Positions 1-8,608 of a DNA stretch of 64,000 bases are shown piece by piece. The DNA comes from Alphaproteobacteria bacterium (GTDB taxonomy: Bacteria; Pseudomonadota; Alphaproteobacteria; UBA8366; Aestuariispiraceae), in NCBI GenBank assembly GCA_030065235.1, contig JASJDC010000011.1, forward strand, positions 62,001-126,000, read 5' to 3'. Below the pieces are notes generated by a model. That model saw only the letters and a program-made list of their open reading frames with translations, had not been told where the DNA came from and searched no databases. Numbering within the stretch: position 1 is the first letter of the stretch; each line of letters opens with the position of its first letter. The translations under genes were made by a program, and so were the position numbers.

Positions 1-548
1 ACCAGACGCGCCGGGGCGCAGGCGGCGGCCAGTCGCCCGCCTTTGACGCGCGACAGGTGACGCCGGATGCAATTCATCTCGTTGATCGTCGCGCCGCTGG
101 CCAACAGCGCTTGGTTCACCGCCTGTTTGTCCGCCAGGCTTAGCCCCGTCGCCGGCGCCGTCAGCAGCGCTGAGCCGCCGCCGGAGATCAGGCAGACAAC
201 CAGATCCTCCGGCGTCAGGTCTGACACAGCGGCGAGGATTTCGTTGCAGGCGTCGACGCCCGCCTGATCCGGCGTCGGATGGGCGGCCTCGCGGATCGCG
301 ATCCGGTCGCACGGCGCGGCGTAGCCATAGCGCGTGACCACAACGCCTGAGTAATCTGCGCGGGGATGAGTCCCGGCCCAACGCCGTTCAACCGCTTGCG
401 CCATCATCGCCGAGGCCTTCCCGGCGCCGATCACAATGGTGCGCCCGGTCGGCGCCGGGTCAGGCGTCACGGGCGGCGTACAGACCAACGGATCCGCGGC
501 CTTCACGGCTGTTCGGAACAACATCTCCAGAAACTCGAAATCGCGCAT
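1..548 (-). CDS. Glycerate 2-kinase (GckA/TtuD type), C-terminus beyond the window
   Basis: This is a minus-strand reading frame open to the left window edge, so only the first 182 residues are visible. It starts at the ATG ending at 548 ([10 protein letters not shown]). The N-terminal half matches the DUF4147 domain of MOFRL-type glycerate kinases. A glycine-rich [10 protein letters not shown] loop lies near residues 40-49 and a SGGGSALL loop near 122-129. The run [17 protein letters not shown] that follows is typical of the family. The enzyme phosphorylates D-glycerate to 2-phosphoglycerate in the cytosol, in the glyoxylate and tartronate pathways. It diverges from the HIT gene with about 75 bp between starts. 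The family call is strong. The substrate is inferred, because the second domain is not in view. Confidence 0.88.
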   Translation of the reverse strand, partial: MRDFEFLEMLFRTAVKAADPLVCTPPVTPDPAPTGRTIVIGAGKASAMMAQAVERRWAGTHPRADYSGVVVTRYGYAAPCDRIAIREAAHPTPDQAGVDACNEILAAVSDLTPEDLVVCLISGGGSALLTAPATGLSLADKQAVNQALLASGATINEMNCIRRHLSRVKGGRLAAACAPARL

Positions 549-623
549 AACGACCTTGGCGGAACGGGACGAGACGGCCAGACTAACCGGGCGGACCAGA
601 CCGGGAAATCGAAAGAGGCGGCG

Positions 624-1043
624 ATGTCGGAAGAAGAATTCACGCTCCATGCGCGATTGGCCGCCGATACGCGTTTCATAGCCGATCTGGCGCTCTGCCG
701 GGTCATGCTGATGAATGACAGCCGCTTTCCCTGGGTGGTCCTCGTCCCGCGCATACCGGACCTCCGCGAGTTGCATCGGCTTTCCGAGGCGGATCAAGCG
801 GCGCTGATGGTTGAAATCGCCTTTGTCAGCGCGCGCATGGAAGCATTCACCGGCGCCGAGAAGATGAATGTCGCGGCGCTGGGCAACATGGTTCCCCAGC
901 TTCATATTCATGTAATCGCACGGTTCCAGGCGGACGACGCCTGGCCCGGCCCGGTCTGGTGTGTCGGCGACGCGATCCCCTTTGAGCCCGAGGCGCTCGA
1001 CGCCCAAACCGCACGCGTCCGTGACGCGCTAAGCCCCGACTAA
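624..1043 (+). CDS. HIT family protein (nucleotidyl hydrolase-like)
   Basis: This 139-residue protein has the histidine-triad signature near its end: [13 protein letters not shown], with His94 and His96 visible and Gln92 where classical HIT proteins have the first His. A PGPVW motif follows near residue 109, common in alphaproteobacterial members. The frame is open upstream to 366, but the ATG at 624 is preceded by a purine-rich GAAAGAGG and gives the normal family length. HIT proteins hydrolyse or transfer nucleoside monophosphates, for example on Ap4A-like dinucleotides. The substrate here is unknown. The gene converges with the DUF2817 gene, and the two stops overlap by four bases. Confidence 0.87.
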   Translation: MSEEEFTLHARLAADTRFIADLALCRVMLMNDSRFPWVVLVPRIPDLRELHRLSEADQAALMVEIAFVSARMEAFTGAEKMNVAALGNMVPQLHIHVIARFQADDAWPGPVWCVGDAIPFEPEALDAQTARVRDALSPD

Positions 1044-2122
1044 AGATCGGCCAAAAACGCCAGCGCCGCGTCCTGGGTCTCCACCGCGCGGTCCCAAACC
1101 ATGTGCTTCCAATCGTCGGCGTCTTGATAGAAAGCGTCGCGCGCGTGCGCTTTGATTTTCTTCCCTTGCGCGCTGTTCAGATCGCCATGCGCATGCAGCC
1201 AATTATCCGCGCGCAGCGCCTGCAGCACATCCCCCAGCGGAAGCGTGCCATACTCCAGGGCGATGCCCGCGAACTGCGCCTGTGACGCAAGCATCCGCAG
1301 CGCCGGAAGGTTGGTCCCGGTCAGAGGCGCGGAGCTTGAAGACCCGTCATCGGTCGAGGTGATGTCTGGCCAGATCGTCTTCGAGAACTCCCAATCGACG
1401 TCGCCCGGTCCGCCGGCGCAGATGCGTTCGCCGTAGCCGCGCGGCCCGAGCCCGGTATGGTAATCGATCAGGCAAATCACCCGCGCCACGCCGAGAAAGC
1501 GTTCGAAAATCCGCTCCATAGTCAGGCGCGACCAAGACGGTCGCGCCCCGCCATAGAAAAGCCCCTGCGGATCGACATACTGACCGGCCGAGATCGCCGC
1601 TTGCATCACCATCGGCGGCAGCGCCGCCACCAGCCGCTCGATCTCCGCCTTCGTCTCGCGCGCGACGGCGTCGGTCCAGTTCGACGGGCAGATCAGGTCG
1701 CGATATTTCAGATAGCCGTCATTCGCCGGCAAGGGCTGGTCGAAATCGACATAGTTGCGATTGACGTCGACATTCTCCTCCGTCGTCCGCCGCAGCCAAG
1801 CGAAGCCATAGGGATTGATCGCATGCACCTGCAGCAAGGCGGTGTCGCTTGGGAGAAGGGCGGCTTTTCCGCTACGGAACCAGCCGACCTGAACGCCCCC
1901 GCCGCAAAATCCTTCGGCGCCGTGCGTGCCGGACACGGTGACCAGGACCTTGGACGCGTCGCGCGGTCCCAGCCAGGCAACGTCCGTCGACAGGTCCAGC
2001 CCGGTCGGGCCGGCCGCCGGATTGTCGTAGCGCTCTAACACCGCGCCGGCCTCCGCCACGGCGGCGACGAATTTTTGGCGCGCGTCATCATAGTCGCTTG
2101 CGAAAAAGTCAGAGTCCGACAT
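1040..2122 (-). CDS. DUF2817 family M14-like metallopeptidase
   Basis: This 360-residue protein belongs to the DUF2817 family, related to zinc carboxypeptidases and succinylglutamate desuccinylases. The VSGTHGAEG segment gives His67 and Glu70 of a zinc-binding HxxE motif. NRNY lies at 121-124, and DYHTGLG supplies a third ligand at His222. The function is probably hydrolysis of an acyl-amino-acid or peptide bond, but no substrate is known. I chose the ATG at 2122 (MSDSDFF). The frame stays open upstream to 2242, but that part lies inside the divergent helicase gene. The start overlaps the listed helicase start by two bases, so one of the two starts may be misplaced. Confidence 0.85.
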   Translation of the reverse strand: MSDSDFFASDYDDARQKFVAAVAEAGAVLERYDNPAAGPTGLDLSTDVAWLGPRDASKVLVTVSGTHGAEGFCGGGVQVGWFRSGKAALLPSDTALLQVHAINPYGFAWLRRTTEENVDVNRNYVDFDQPLPANDGYLKYRDLICPSNWTDAVARETKAEIERLVAALPPMVMQAAISAGQYVDPQGLFYGGARPSWSRLTMERIFERFLGVARVICLIDYHTGLGPRGYGERICAGGPGDVDWEFSKTIWPDITSTDDGSSSSAPLTGTNLPALRMLASQAQFAGIALEYGTLPLGDVLQALRADNWLHAHGDLNSAQGKKIKAHARDAFYQDADDWKHMVWDRAVETQDAALAFLADL

Positions 2123-4664
2123 GCTTGCTCCCCTAACGAGAAAACCGCGACCCGTGACACTCTCCGACCATATCGCGCGCCCGGGCGCAAGCGCCGAGCC
2201 GCTGGCGCCGCCGACAAGCCCGGCGCTCCCGCCGGTCATCATCGACTGGTTCGCGCGCCGCGGTTGGGGCGCGCACGCGCATCAGATCGAGATGCTGGCC
2301 CAGGCGCGGCGCGGGCGTGACACGCTGCTGATCGCGCCCACCGGCGGCGGCAAGACCCTAGGCGGCTTCCTGCCGAGCCTGGTGGACCTGTTAGAGCATC
2401 CGCGGCCGCCCGCCGCCGGTATTCACACGCTCTATATCTCGCCGCTGAAGGCCCTGGCGGTGGATATCGACCGGAATCTGCAAAAGCCGATTCAGGAGAT
2501 GGGCTTGGCGGTCACCTCGGAAACGCGCACCGGCGACACGCCGCAATCGAAACGCACCCGCCAGGTCAGCGCGCCGCCCGACATCCTGCTGACCACGCCC
2601 GAGTCTCTCGCGGTTCTGATTTCCTATCAGGATGCGGCGCGATTCTTCCGCGACCTACGCTGCATCATCGTCGATGAGACTCATGCGCTGGCGGGGACCA
2701 AGCGCGGCGATCAGTTGGCGCTCTGCATGGCCCGGCTTCAACGGCTCGCGCCGGCCTGTCGCCGGGTTGGACTGTCGGCCACCGTCGCGCATGAGGCGGC
2801 GTTGCTGGATTGGCTGTCGCATCCGGACCGCGCGAGCGCCGCCCTCGTACGCGGCGATCCCGGTGCGCGCGCCCAGATCGAGATTCTGTCTGGCGTCGAC
2901 CTGCCCTGGGCCGGCCATTACGGGCTCCATGCCGCCGAACGCGTCTATCAGGAAATCGTAGCGGGCGGCGTGACCATCGTCTTCGTCAACACAAGAGCCC
3001 AGGCCGAGGTGCTGTTCCAAACGCTCTGGCGGCTGAACGACGACAATCTGCCGATCGCGCTGCATCACGGCAGTCTCGCCTTGGAACAGCGGCGCAAGGT
3101 TGAGGCGGCGATGGCGCGGGGCGATCTGCGTGGCGTGGTCGCCACCTCATCGCTGGATCTCGGCATCGACTGGGCGGCGGTCGATCTGGTGATCCAGATC
3201 GGCGCGCCGAAAGGCGTGAGCCGCCTGTTGCAGCGGATCGGCCGCGCCGGCCATCGGCTGAATACGCCCAGCCGGGCGATCCTGGTTCCCGGCAACCGAT
3301 TCGAGGTGATGGAGTGCCGCGCCGCCATCGCGGCGGTTGAGGCGATGGAGTTGGACGGAGACCCGCCGCGCCCCGGCGCCTATGACATCCTGGCGCAGCA
3401 TATTCTCGGTCTCGCCTGTTCCGCGCCCTTCACCGCCGATGCGCTTTACGCGGAAATCACCAGCGCCGCGCCCTATGCGGCGCTCGATCGCCGCGACTTC
3501 GACGATGTGTTGTCCTATGTCGAGGATGGCGGTTATGCGCTGCGCGCCTATGACAAGTTCAAGCGGCTCTTCCGAAAGCAGAATGGGGAATACGAGGTCG
3601 CCGGACCGCGCGTTGCGCATCGCCACCGGATGAATATCGGCTCCATCGTCGAAGAACCGATGCTGAAAGTGCGGTTGGGGCGGGCGTTTCTCGGCGAAAT
3701 CGAAGAGTATTTCATCAACGGGTTGGAGCCGGGCGACAGCTTCATTTTCGGCGGCCGGTTGGTGCGCTTCAAAGAGCTGCGCGAGATGACGGCGATCGTT
3801 ACGCCTGGCGGCGGCGATGCGCCGAAAATCCCGGCCTATATGGGCAGCCGTATGCCCTTCACGACCTATCTGGCCGACCGCGTGCGGACGATGCTGGCGT
3901 CGCCGACGGCCTGGGAAGGACTCCCGGATCAGGTCACCGAATGGCTGCGGCTGCAGCAATGGCGCTCGGTGATGCCCGGCCCCGACCGGCTGCTGGTCGA
4001 GACATTCCCCCGGCGCGGCAAGGAGTATCTGGTCGCCTATTGCTTCGCCGGGCGGAACGCGCATCAAACCTTAGGCATGCTGCTGACACGGCGGATGGAG
4101 CGGATGGGCTACGGCCCGCTCGGCTTCGTCGCCAGCGACTATGTGATCGCCGTCTGGAGCGCCAAGCCGGTGACGCAGATCGAGGCCTTGTTCGATGAGG
4201 ACATGATGGGCGACGATCTGGAGGCCTGGATGGCGGAAAGCTCGCTGATGCGCCGCACCTTCCGCAACGCCGCGATCGTGGCCGGCCTGATCGAACGCCG
4301 GATCCCGGGGCGCGAGAAAACCGGCAAGCAGGTCACCTTCTCCGCCGATCTGATTTACAATGTCCTGCGCCAGCATCAGCCGGATCATATTCTATTGCGG
4401 GCGACGCGGCGGGACGCCGCTTCAGGCATGACCGATATCGGACGCCTCGCCGATACGTTGAAACAGGCGAGCGGCCGGATCCTGCATCGGCGGCTCGACC
4501 GCGTATCGCCCTTGGCCGTGCCGATCCTATTGGAGATCGGCAAGGAATCCGTCTACGGCTCGGCCGTCGACGATCTATTGGACGAAACCGCCGAGGATCT
4601 GATCGAGGAAGCCATGCACGGCCTGAATGACGGTCCGCTGCATGGCGAGTTGCCCATTGGATAA
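2121..4664 (+). CDS. Ligase-associated DEXH-box DNA helicase (Lhr family)
   Basis: The 847-residue superfamily 2 helicase has a Walker A motif APTGGGKT at about 72-79, a DETH box at 185-188, LSAT at 218-221 and motif VI QRIGRAGHR near 371. The long C-terminal region (from about 420) fits the Lhr winged-helix/DUF1998-like architecture. It is the helicase usually encoded beside an ATP-dependent ligase, an MBL exonuclease and the PdeM phosphoesterase in bacterial DNA-damage clusters. PdeM follows here with overlapping ends, while ligase and exonuclease are not in this window. The start is uncertain. The ATG at 2121 overlaps the divergent gene, and a GTG at 2154 (VTLSDHIA) is a good alternative. 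Confidence 0.92.
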   Translation: MLAPLTRKPRPVTLSDHIARPGASAEPLAPPTSPALPPVIIDWFARRGWGAHAHQIEMLAQARRGRDTLLIAPTGGGKTLGGFLPSLVDLLEHPRPPAAGIHTLYISPLKALAVDIDRNLQKPIQEMGLAVTSETRTGDTPQSKRTRQVSAPPDILLTTPESLAVLISYQDAARFFRDLRCIIVDETHALAGTKRGDQLALCMARLQRLAPACRRVGLSATVAHEAALLDWLSHPDRASAALVRGDPGARAQIEILSGVDLPWAGHYGLHAAERVYQEIVAGGVTIVFVNTRAQAEVLFQTLWRLNDDNLPIALHHGSLALEQRRKVEAAMARGDLRGVVATSSLDLGIDWAAVDLVIQIGAPKGVSRLLQRIGRAGHRLNTPSRAILVPGNRFEVMECRAAIAAVEAMELDGDPPRPGAYDILAQHILGLACSAPFTADALYAEITSAAPYAALDRRDFDDVLSYVEDGGYALRAYDKFKRLFRKQNGEYEVAGPRVAHRHRMNIGSIVEEPMLKVRLGRAFLGEIEEYFINGLEPGDSFIFGGRLVRFKELREMTAIVTPGGGDAPKIPAYMGSRMPFTTYLADRVRTMLASPTAWEGLPDQVTEWLRLQQWRSVMPGPDRLLVETFPRRGKEYLVAYCFAGRNAHQTLGMLLTRRMERMGYGPLGFVASDYVIAVWSAKPVTQIEALFDEDMMGDDLEAWMAESSLMRRTFRNAAIVAGLIERRIPGREKTGKQVTFSADLIYNVLRQHQPDHILLRATRRDAASGMTDIGRLADTLKQASGRILHRRLDRVSPLAVPILLEIGKESVYGSAVDDLLDETAEDLIEEAMHGLNDGPLHGELPIG

Positions 4665-5388
4665 TCCCGTGCCCGACGCCGCGCCGAAGACCCAGACCGA
4701 TCCAGAACCGGAGATCCGGCTCAACGGCGCGCGCCTGACGCCCGACATCTCCGGCGGCCTCTATTGGCCGGATCGGCGGACGCTGATCGTGGCGGATTTG
4801 CATTTCGAGAAGGGCAGCGCCTTCGCGCGGCGCGGTTCTCTGCTGCCGCCTTACGACACAAGAGCCACGCTGCTGACCTTGGAAGCGGCGATCGACCGCC
4901 GCCGACCCGAGCGCGTGATCTGTCTGGGCGACAGTTTCGACGACCTCGGGGCCGCCGATCGGATGGCGGCGGCGGATCGGACCCTGCTCGCGCGGCTGGT
5001 CGCGGCGCAGGACTGGCTCTGGATCGCCGGCAATCACGATCCGACGCCGCCCGCCGATCTCGGCGGTCAGGTCGCCGAAGAGAGCATCGTGGGGCCGCTT
5101 CTCTTCCGGCACGAAGCCTTTCTCCGCCCGCGCGGCGTTATGGCGGCGGGAGAGGTTTCCGGGCACTTCCACCCAAAGGCTTTGGTCGCGACACGGGCGC
5201 GGCGGCATCGCGGGCCGTGTTTTATCTCCGACGGCCGGCGACTGATCCTGCCAGCCTTCGGCGCCTATACGGGCGGACTGTTTGTGACCGACCCAGCCAT
5301 CGGCGCGCTATTTCCAAGCGGCTTCGATATCTGGCTGCTGGGGAAGCGGCGCATCCACAGGCTCCCAGGCTCTGCGGTTTTGCGCTAA
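4627..5388 (+). CDS. pdeM: Ligase-associated metallophosphoesterase/endonuclease PdeM
   Basis: This calcineurin-like phosphoesterase of up to 253 residues shows all the metal-binding blocks: ADLH (Asp57, His59), GDSFDD (Asp102, Asp105), GNHD (135-138) and GHFH (His180, His182). It is translationally coupled to the upstream helicase, with 38 bp of overlap from the ATG at 4627. Starts at ATG 4642, TTG 4657 or GTG 4669 would shorten or remove the overlap and still keep the domain. The helicase-PdeM pairing is the conserved core of the ligase-associated repair system, acting on damaged nucleic acid in the cytosol. An 11-bp stem-loop lies just after the stop. Confidence 0.9.
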   Translation: MTVRCMASCPLDNPVPDAAPKTQTDPEPEIRLNGARLTPDISGGLYWPDRRTLIVADLHFEKGSAFARRGSLLPPYDTRATLLTLEAAIDRRRPERVICLGDSFDDLGAADRMAAADRTLLARLVAAQDWLWIAGNHDPTPPADLGGQVAEESIVGPLLFRHEAFLRPRGVMAAGEVSGHFHPKALVATRARRHRGPCFISDGRRLILPAFGAYTGGLFVTDPAIGALFPSGFDIWLLGKRRIHRLPGSAVLR

Positions 5389-5713
5389 CTGCCGGGCCTG
5401 AAAAGAGTTCGGGCCGAGGGTTCGCCTCGGCCCGAAACTGCACGGAGGTTTGGGGGGAAGGTACCGTCCGTGTCCAGACGATTTCTCGTCCGACATTGTT
5501 AGGTACGCCTCCTCCGAAAGGCTGGATCACGCCGGGGTACGAATTTTTCGCAAAAAAGGGCGGATATTCCCAAACCGCCTTAACATACGGAAATCTTTGC
5601 GAATTTCTAATCCGCGGCGGAGCGCCCGGCGTAATTTTCCGCATGACTAGACTGATTTCACCGCAATTGATTGCGCGCTCAGCCCGCGACCTGTCCAAGA
5701 AACGCGCCGACCG
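5389..5713. other. Gene-free interval between pdeM and the photolyase
   Basis: This 325-bp interval holds the hairpin after pdeM at its left end and the promoter region of the photolyase at its right end. Its middle is relatively AT-rich, with TTCGCAA at 5547-5553 and the inverted TTGCGAA at 5597-5603, and no convincing reading frame. I could not identify a sigma-70 promoter with good spacing. Confidence 0.5.
5408..5436 (+). terminator. Stem-loop after pdeM, terminator-like
   Basis: An exact 11-bp inverted repeat is present: TTCGGGCCGAG at 5408-5418 and CTCGGCCCGAA at 5426-5436, with a 7-base loop. It sits 20 bp after the pdeM stop. There is no T tract on the plus side. Four A bases before the left arm would read as a T tract on the minus strand, so it may work poorly or in the opposite direction. 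Confidence 0.6.
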
Positions 5714-7177
5714 ATGACCAAGTGTTCCATCGTCTGGTTTCGACGCGACCTGCGTCTTCAGGATAATCCCGCGCTGAGCGCAGCGGCCAAGCGGGGCGGC
5801 CCCGTCCTGTGTCTGTTTATTCTGGATGACGCGGACGCCGGCGGCGATTTCGAAGGGGCCGCCGGGCGCTGGTGGCTTTATCACACCCTAAAGGCCCTTT
5901 CGGCCGAATTGGCGGCGCGCGGCGCGCGCCTTATCCTTCGGCGCGGGGCGGCGCAGGCGGTTCTGCAGAACGTGATCGCTGAGAGCGGCGCGGACGCGGT
6001 GTACTGGAACCGCCGTTACGAGCCCTGGTCGGTTCAGCGGGATCGGAAGATCAAGACCGACCTGCAGGAATTCGGGATCGCGGCGGAAAGCTTCGCCGCC
6101 GACATGCTGGCGGAGCCATGGGAGGTGAAGACCGGCGCTGGCAAACCGTTCAGCGTATTCACGCCATTCTGGAAGGCGCTGCTGGCGCGCGGCGCACCGA
6201 GACCGCCGCTGGATACGCCGGACCTTCTTCCCGCCGCCCCGGCCGACGCCGGAACCTCAGAAGACCTGTCGGATTGGCGCCTGACGCCGTCGCGCCCGAA
6301 TTGGGCGCAGGGATTCGATAAGCTTTGGCGCCCGGGCGAAGCCGGTGCGAAAGAGGCGGCGCGGGCCTTTCTCGATGGACCGGCTGGCGATTATCGCGAC
6401 GGCCGCGATCTGCCGGCGGCGGGAAAAGTCTCGCGCCTGTCGCCGCATCTGCATTTTGGGGAGATATCACCGAGCCAGCTCTGGGCCGCGACGCGGGCGC
6501 GTATCGACGCCGGTGCGTTGGACGCGTCGCAGGGCATGGCCTTTCTGCGCGAGGTCGGTTGGCGCGATTTCAATCGAGGCTTGCTCTATCACAATCCCCG
6601 GACGGTGATCGAGAATTTTAAGACCGACTTCGACGCCTTCCCCTGGCGCGACGATCCCACAGCCTTGCAAGCCTGGCGCGAGGGCCGCACCGGCTACCCT
6701 TTCGTCGACGCGGGGATGCGCGAGCTTTGGGCGACCGGCGTCATGCATAACCGCGTCCGCATGGTCGTCGCTTCTTTCCTGGTCAAACACCTGCTGATCG
6801 ATTGGCGCGAGGGCGAGGCCTGGTTCCGCGACACGCTGGTTGATTTCGACTTGGCGAACAATGTCGGCGGCTGGCAGTGGAGCGCCGGCAGCGGGGCGGA
6901 CGCCGCACCCTATTTTCGGATTTTCAATCCGATCGCCCAGGGCGAGAAATTCGATCCAAGCGGAGCCTATACACGGCGTTGGATCCCCGAATTGGCGCGC
7001 CTGCCGAACGCCTATCTGCAGCAGCCCTGGACCGCGCCTACACCTGTATTGGCCGCGGCGGGCGTCGCGCTGGGCGAGACCTATCCGCATCCCATCGTCG
7101 ACCACAAACCGGCTCGAGAGCGCGCGCTGCGCGCCTACGACATCGTCAAACAAGCGCGCGCGGCAGCCGCCGCCTGA
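5714..7177 (+). CDS. phrB: Deoxyribodipyrimidine photolyase (class I)
   Basis: The 487-residue protein starts with the antenna-binding domain motif SIVWFRRDLRLQDNPAL. It continues into the helical FAD-binding domain, with SPHLHFGEIS near 242 and a WQWSAGSGADAAPYFRIFNP region from about 386. The expected order and length of a CPD photolyase are kept. The enzyme uses blue light and FADH to split cyclobutane pyrimidine dimers in DNA. It lies 55 bp upstream of a flavin oxidoreductase on the same strand and may head that operon. A cryptochrome-like role cannot be excluded from sequence alone. Confidence 0.94.
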   Translation: MTKCSIVWFRRDLRLQDNPALSAAAKRGGPVLCLFILDDADAGGDFEGAAGRWWLYHTLKALSAELAARGARLILRRGAAQAVLQNVIAESGADAVYWNRRYEPWSVQRDRKIKTDLQEFGIAAESFAADMLAEPWEVKTGAGKPFSVFTPFWKALLARGAPRPPLDTPDLLPAAPADAGTSEDLSDWRLTPSRPNWAQGFDKLWRPGEAGAKEAARAFLDGPAGDYRDGRDLPAAGKVSRLSPHLHFGEISPSQLWAATRARIDAGALDASQGMAFLREVGWRDFNRGLLYHNPRTVIENFKTDFDAFPWRDDPTALQAWREGRTGYPFVDAGMRELWATGVMHNRVRMVVASFLVKHLLIDWREGEAWFRDTLVDFDLANNVGGWQWSAGSGADAAPYFRIFNPIAQGEKFDPSGAYTRRWIPELARLPNAYLQQPWTAPTPVLAAAGVALGETYPHPIVDHKPARERALRAYDIVKQARAAAAA

Positions 7178-7232
7178 ACGGCGCGCCAGCCGTTAGCGGC
7201 GCAAAATCCAAACAGGAAAAGGTGAGTATCGT

Positions 7233-8591
7233 ATGCGAATAGCGGTTATCGGGGCGGGCGTGTCGGGCCTGGGCGCGGCCTGGCTGTTGAGCAAGCGCCA
7301 CGAAGTCACGGTGTTCGAGCGGAACGGCTATCCGGGCGGGCACGCCAACACGGTCGACACGACCGCGCCGTCGGGCGAGACCATTCCGGTGGATACAGGT
7401 TTCATCGTCTTTAACGAGCGCACCTATCCGAACCTCTTGGGCCTGTTCGACGCTATCGACGCACCGGTCAAAAAGACCGACATGTCCTTCGGCGTCTCGA
7501 TGGACAATGGGCGGCTGGAATATGGCGGCAGCGGCATGCGCAGCCTGTTCGCTCAGAAGACCAACCTGGCTTCTCCCCGCTTCTACCGGATGCTCTACGA
7601 TCTGGTCCGTTTCTACCGCGACTCCCCGGCGTTGCTGGACGATCCGGAGCGCCGGGACATGACGCTGGGTGAATTCTTGGAGATGGGCGGTTATGGCGCC
7701 GCATTCGCCGATGATCACCTGTTGCCGATGGCGGCCGCGATCTGGTCCTGTTCGACGCAGACCATGACGGATTTCCCCGCCTCGAGCTTCGTACGCTTCT
7801 TCGTCAATCACGGCCTGCTGGAGCTGAAAGAGCGGCCGCAATGGTGGACCGTCGATGGCGGCAGCCGCGAATATGTTCAAAGGCTGCTGGCGAGCATGTC
7901 CGGCGAGGTCAATCTGGGCCGGCCCGCGCGGTCGGTCCGCCGCCAGGGCGGTCTGGTCTATGTCCGAGACGATAGCGGCGCCGAGACAGCGTTCGATCAA
8001 GCCGTTTTCGCCTGCCATGGCGACGAGGCTTTCAAGCTGTTGGCGGACAAGTCGGACCGTGAAGGCGCGATCCTGTCGAAATTCCGCTATCAGCCGAACG
8101 AGGCGATCCTGCATACCGATCCCGCCCAAATGCCGAAGCGCAAAGGCACCTGGTCGAGTTGGAACTATCTCGCCGCGAAACGGCCCCGCGCCGGCGAGAC
8201 CGGTTCGGGTGAGAGCGGGCGCAGCGTCGCCGTCACCTATTGGATGAACCGACTGCAATCGATCGACCCGGCCCATCCGCTGTTCGTCACCTTGAATCCA
8301 ATCTCGGAAATACCGCCGGAGAGGATCATCGGCCAATACGCCTATGATCACCCGATGTTCGACATGGCCGCCTTGCAGGCGCAGCGCGATTTGCCCTCCA
8401 TCCAAGGCGCGAACGGCGTCTGGTTCTGCGGCAGCTATTGCGGCTATGGTTTCCATGAGGATGGGATCGCATCCGCAACCGCCGTCGCTCTCGGCCTGGG
8501 CGTCGAAGCGCCCTGGGGCTATCGACCGCATGCGGCGATGAAATCCGTCCTCGGCGACGAGACGGCGGAAACCCGTCGGCGCGCCGCCTGA
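7233..8591 (+). CDS. NAD(P)/FAD-dependent amine-oxidase-type oxidoreductase (COG2907)
   Basis: The 452-residue flavoprotein opens with a dinucleotide-binding loop, VIGAGVSGLGAAWLL (residues 5-19), followed by an acidic ribose-binding residue in VFERNGYPGGHAN. A second FAD motif, NGVWFCGSYCGYGFHEDG, lies near the C-terminus. This is the COG2907 family, regularly encoded next to DUF1365 and a cyclopropane-synthase-like methylase, as here. From context it probably oxidises or desaturates a membrane fatty acid, but the reaction is inferred. A GGAAAAGGTGAG ribosome site precedes the ATG. Confidence 0.9.
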   Translation: MRIAVIGAGVSGLGAAWLLSKRHEVTVFERNGYPGGHANTVDTTAPSGETIPVDTGFIVFNERTYPNLLGLFDAIDAPVKKTDMSFGVSMDNGRLEYGGSGMRSLFAQKTNLASPRFYRMLYDLVRFYRDSPALLDDPERRDMTLGEFLEMGGYGAAFADDHLLPMAAAIWSCSTQTMTDFPASSFVRFFVNHGLLELKERPQWWTVDGGSREYVQRLLASMSGEVNLGRPARSVRRQGGLVYVRDDSGAETAFDQAVFACHGDEAFKLLADKSDREGAILSKFRYQPNEAILHTDPAQMPKRKGTWSSWNYLAAKRPRAGETGSGESGRSVAVTYWMNRLQSIDPAHPLFVTLNPISEIPPERIIGQYAYDHPMFDMAALQAQRDLPSIQGANGVWFCGSYCGYGFHEDGIASATAVALGLGVEAPWGYRPHAAMKSVLGDETAETRRRAA

Positions 8592-8608
8592 CACGGAAGG
8601 CCAGGACC

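Noticed and set aside
3147-4067. Long minus-strand frame inside the helicase gene
   Set aside because: It is the antisense shadow of a GC-rich coding gene, with low-complexity residues and no family match.
5547-5603. TTCGCAA and TTGCGAA inverted repeat before the photolyase
   Set aside because: The arms are only 7 bp and 43 bp apart, with no link to a promoter. It is too weak to call an operator.
7177-7232. Singlet-oxygen ECF sigma promoter before the flavoprotein gene
   Set aside because: I looked for a TGATCC-like -35 element with a suitable -10 here and upstream of the photolyase and saw no convincing match.
7146-8594. A 482-codon minus-strand frame opposite the flavoprotein gene
   Set aside because: The plus-strand flavoprotein has FAD motifs and a ribosome site. 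The minus frame has no recognisable domain.
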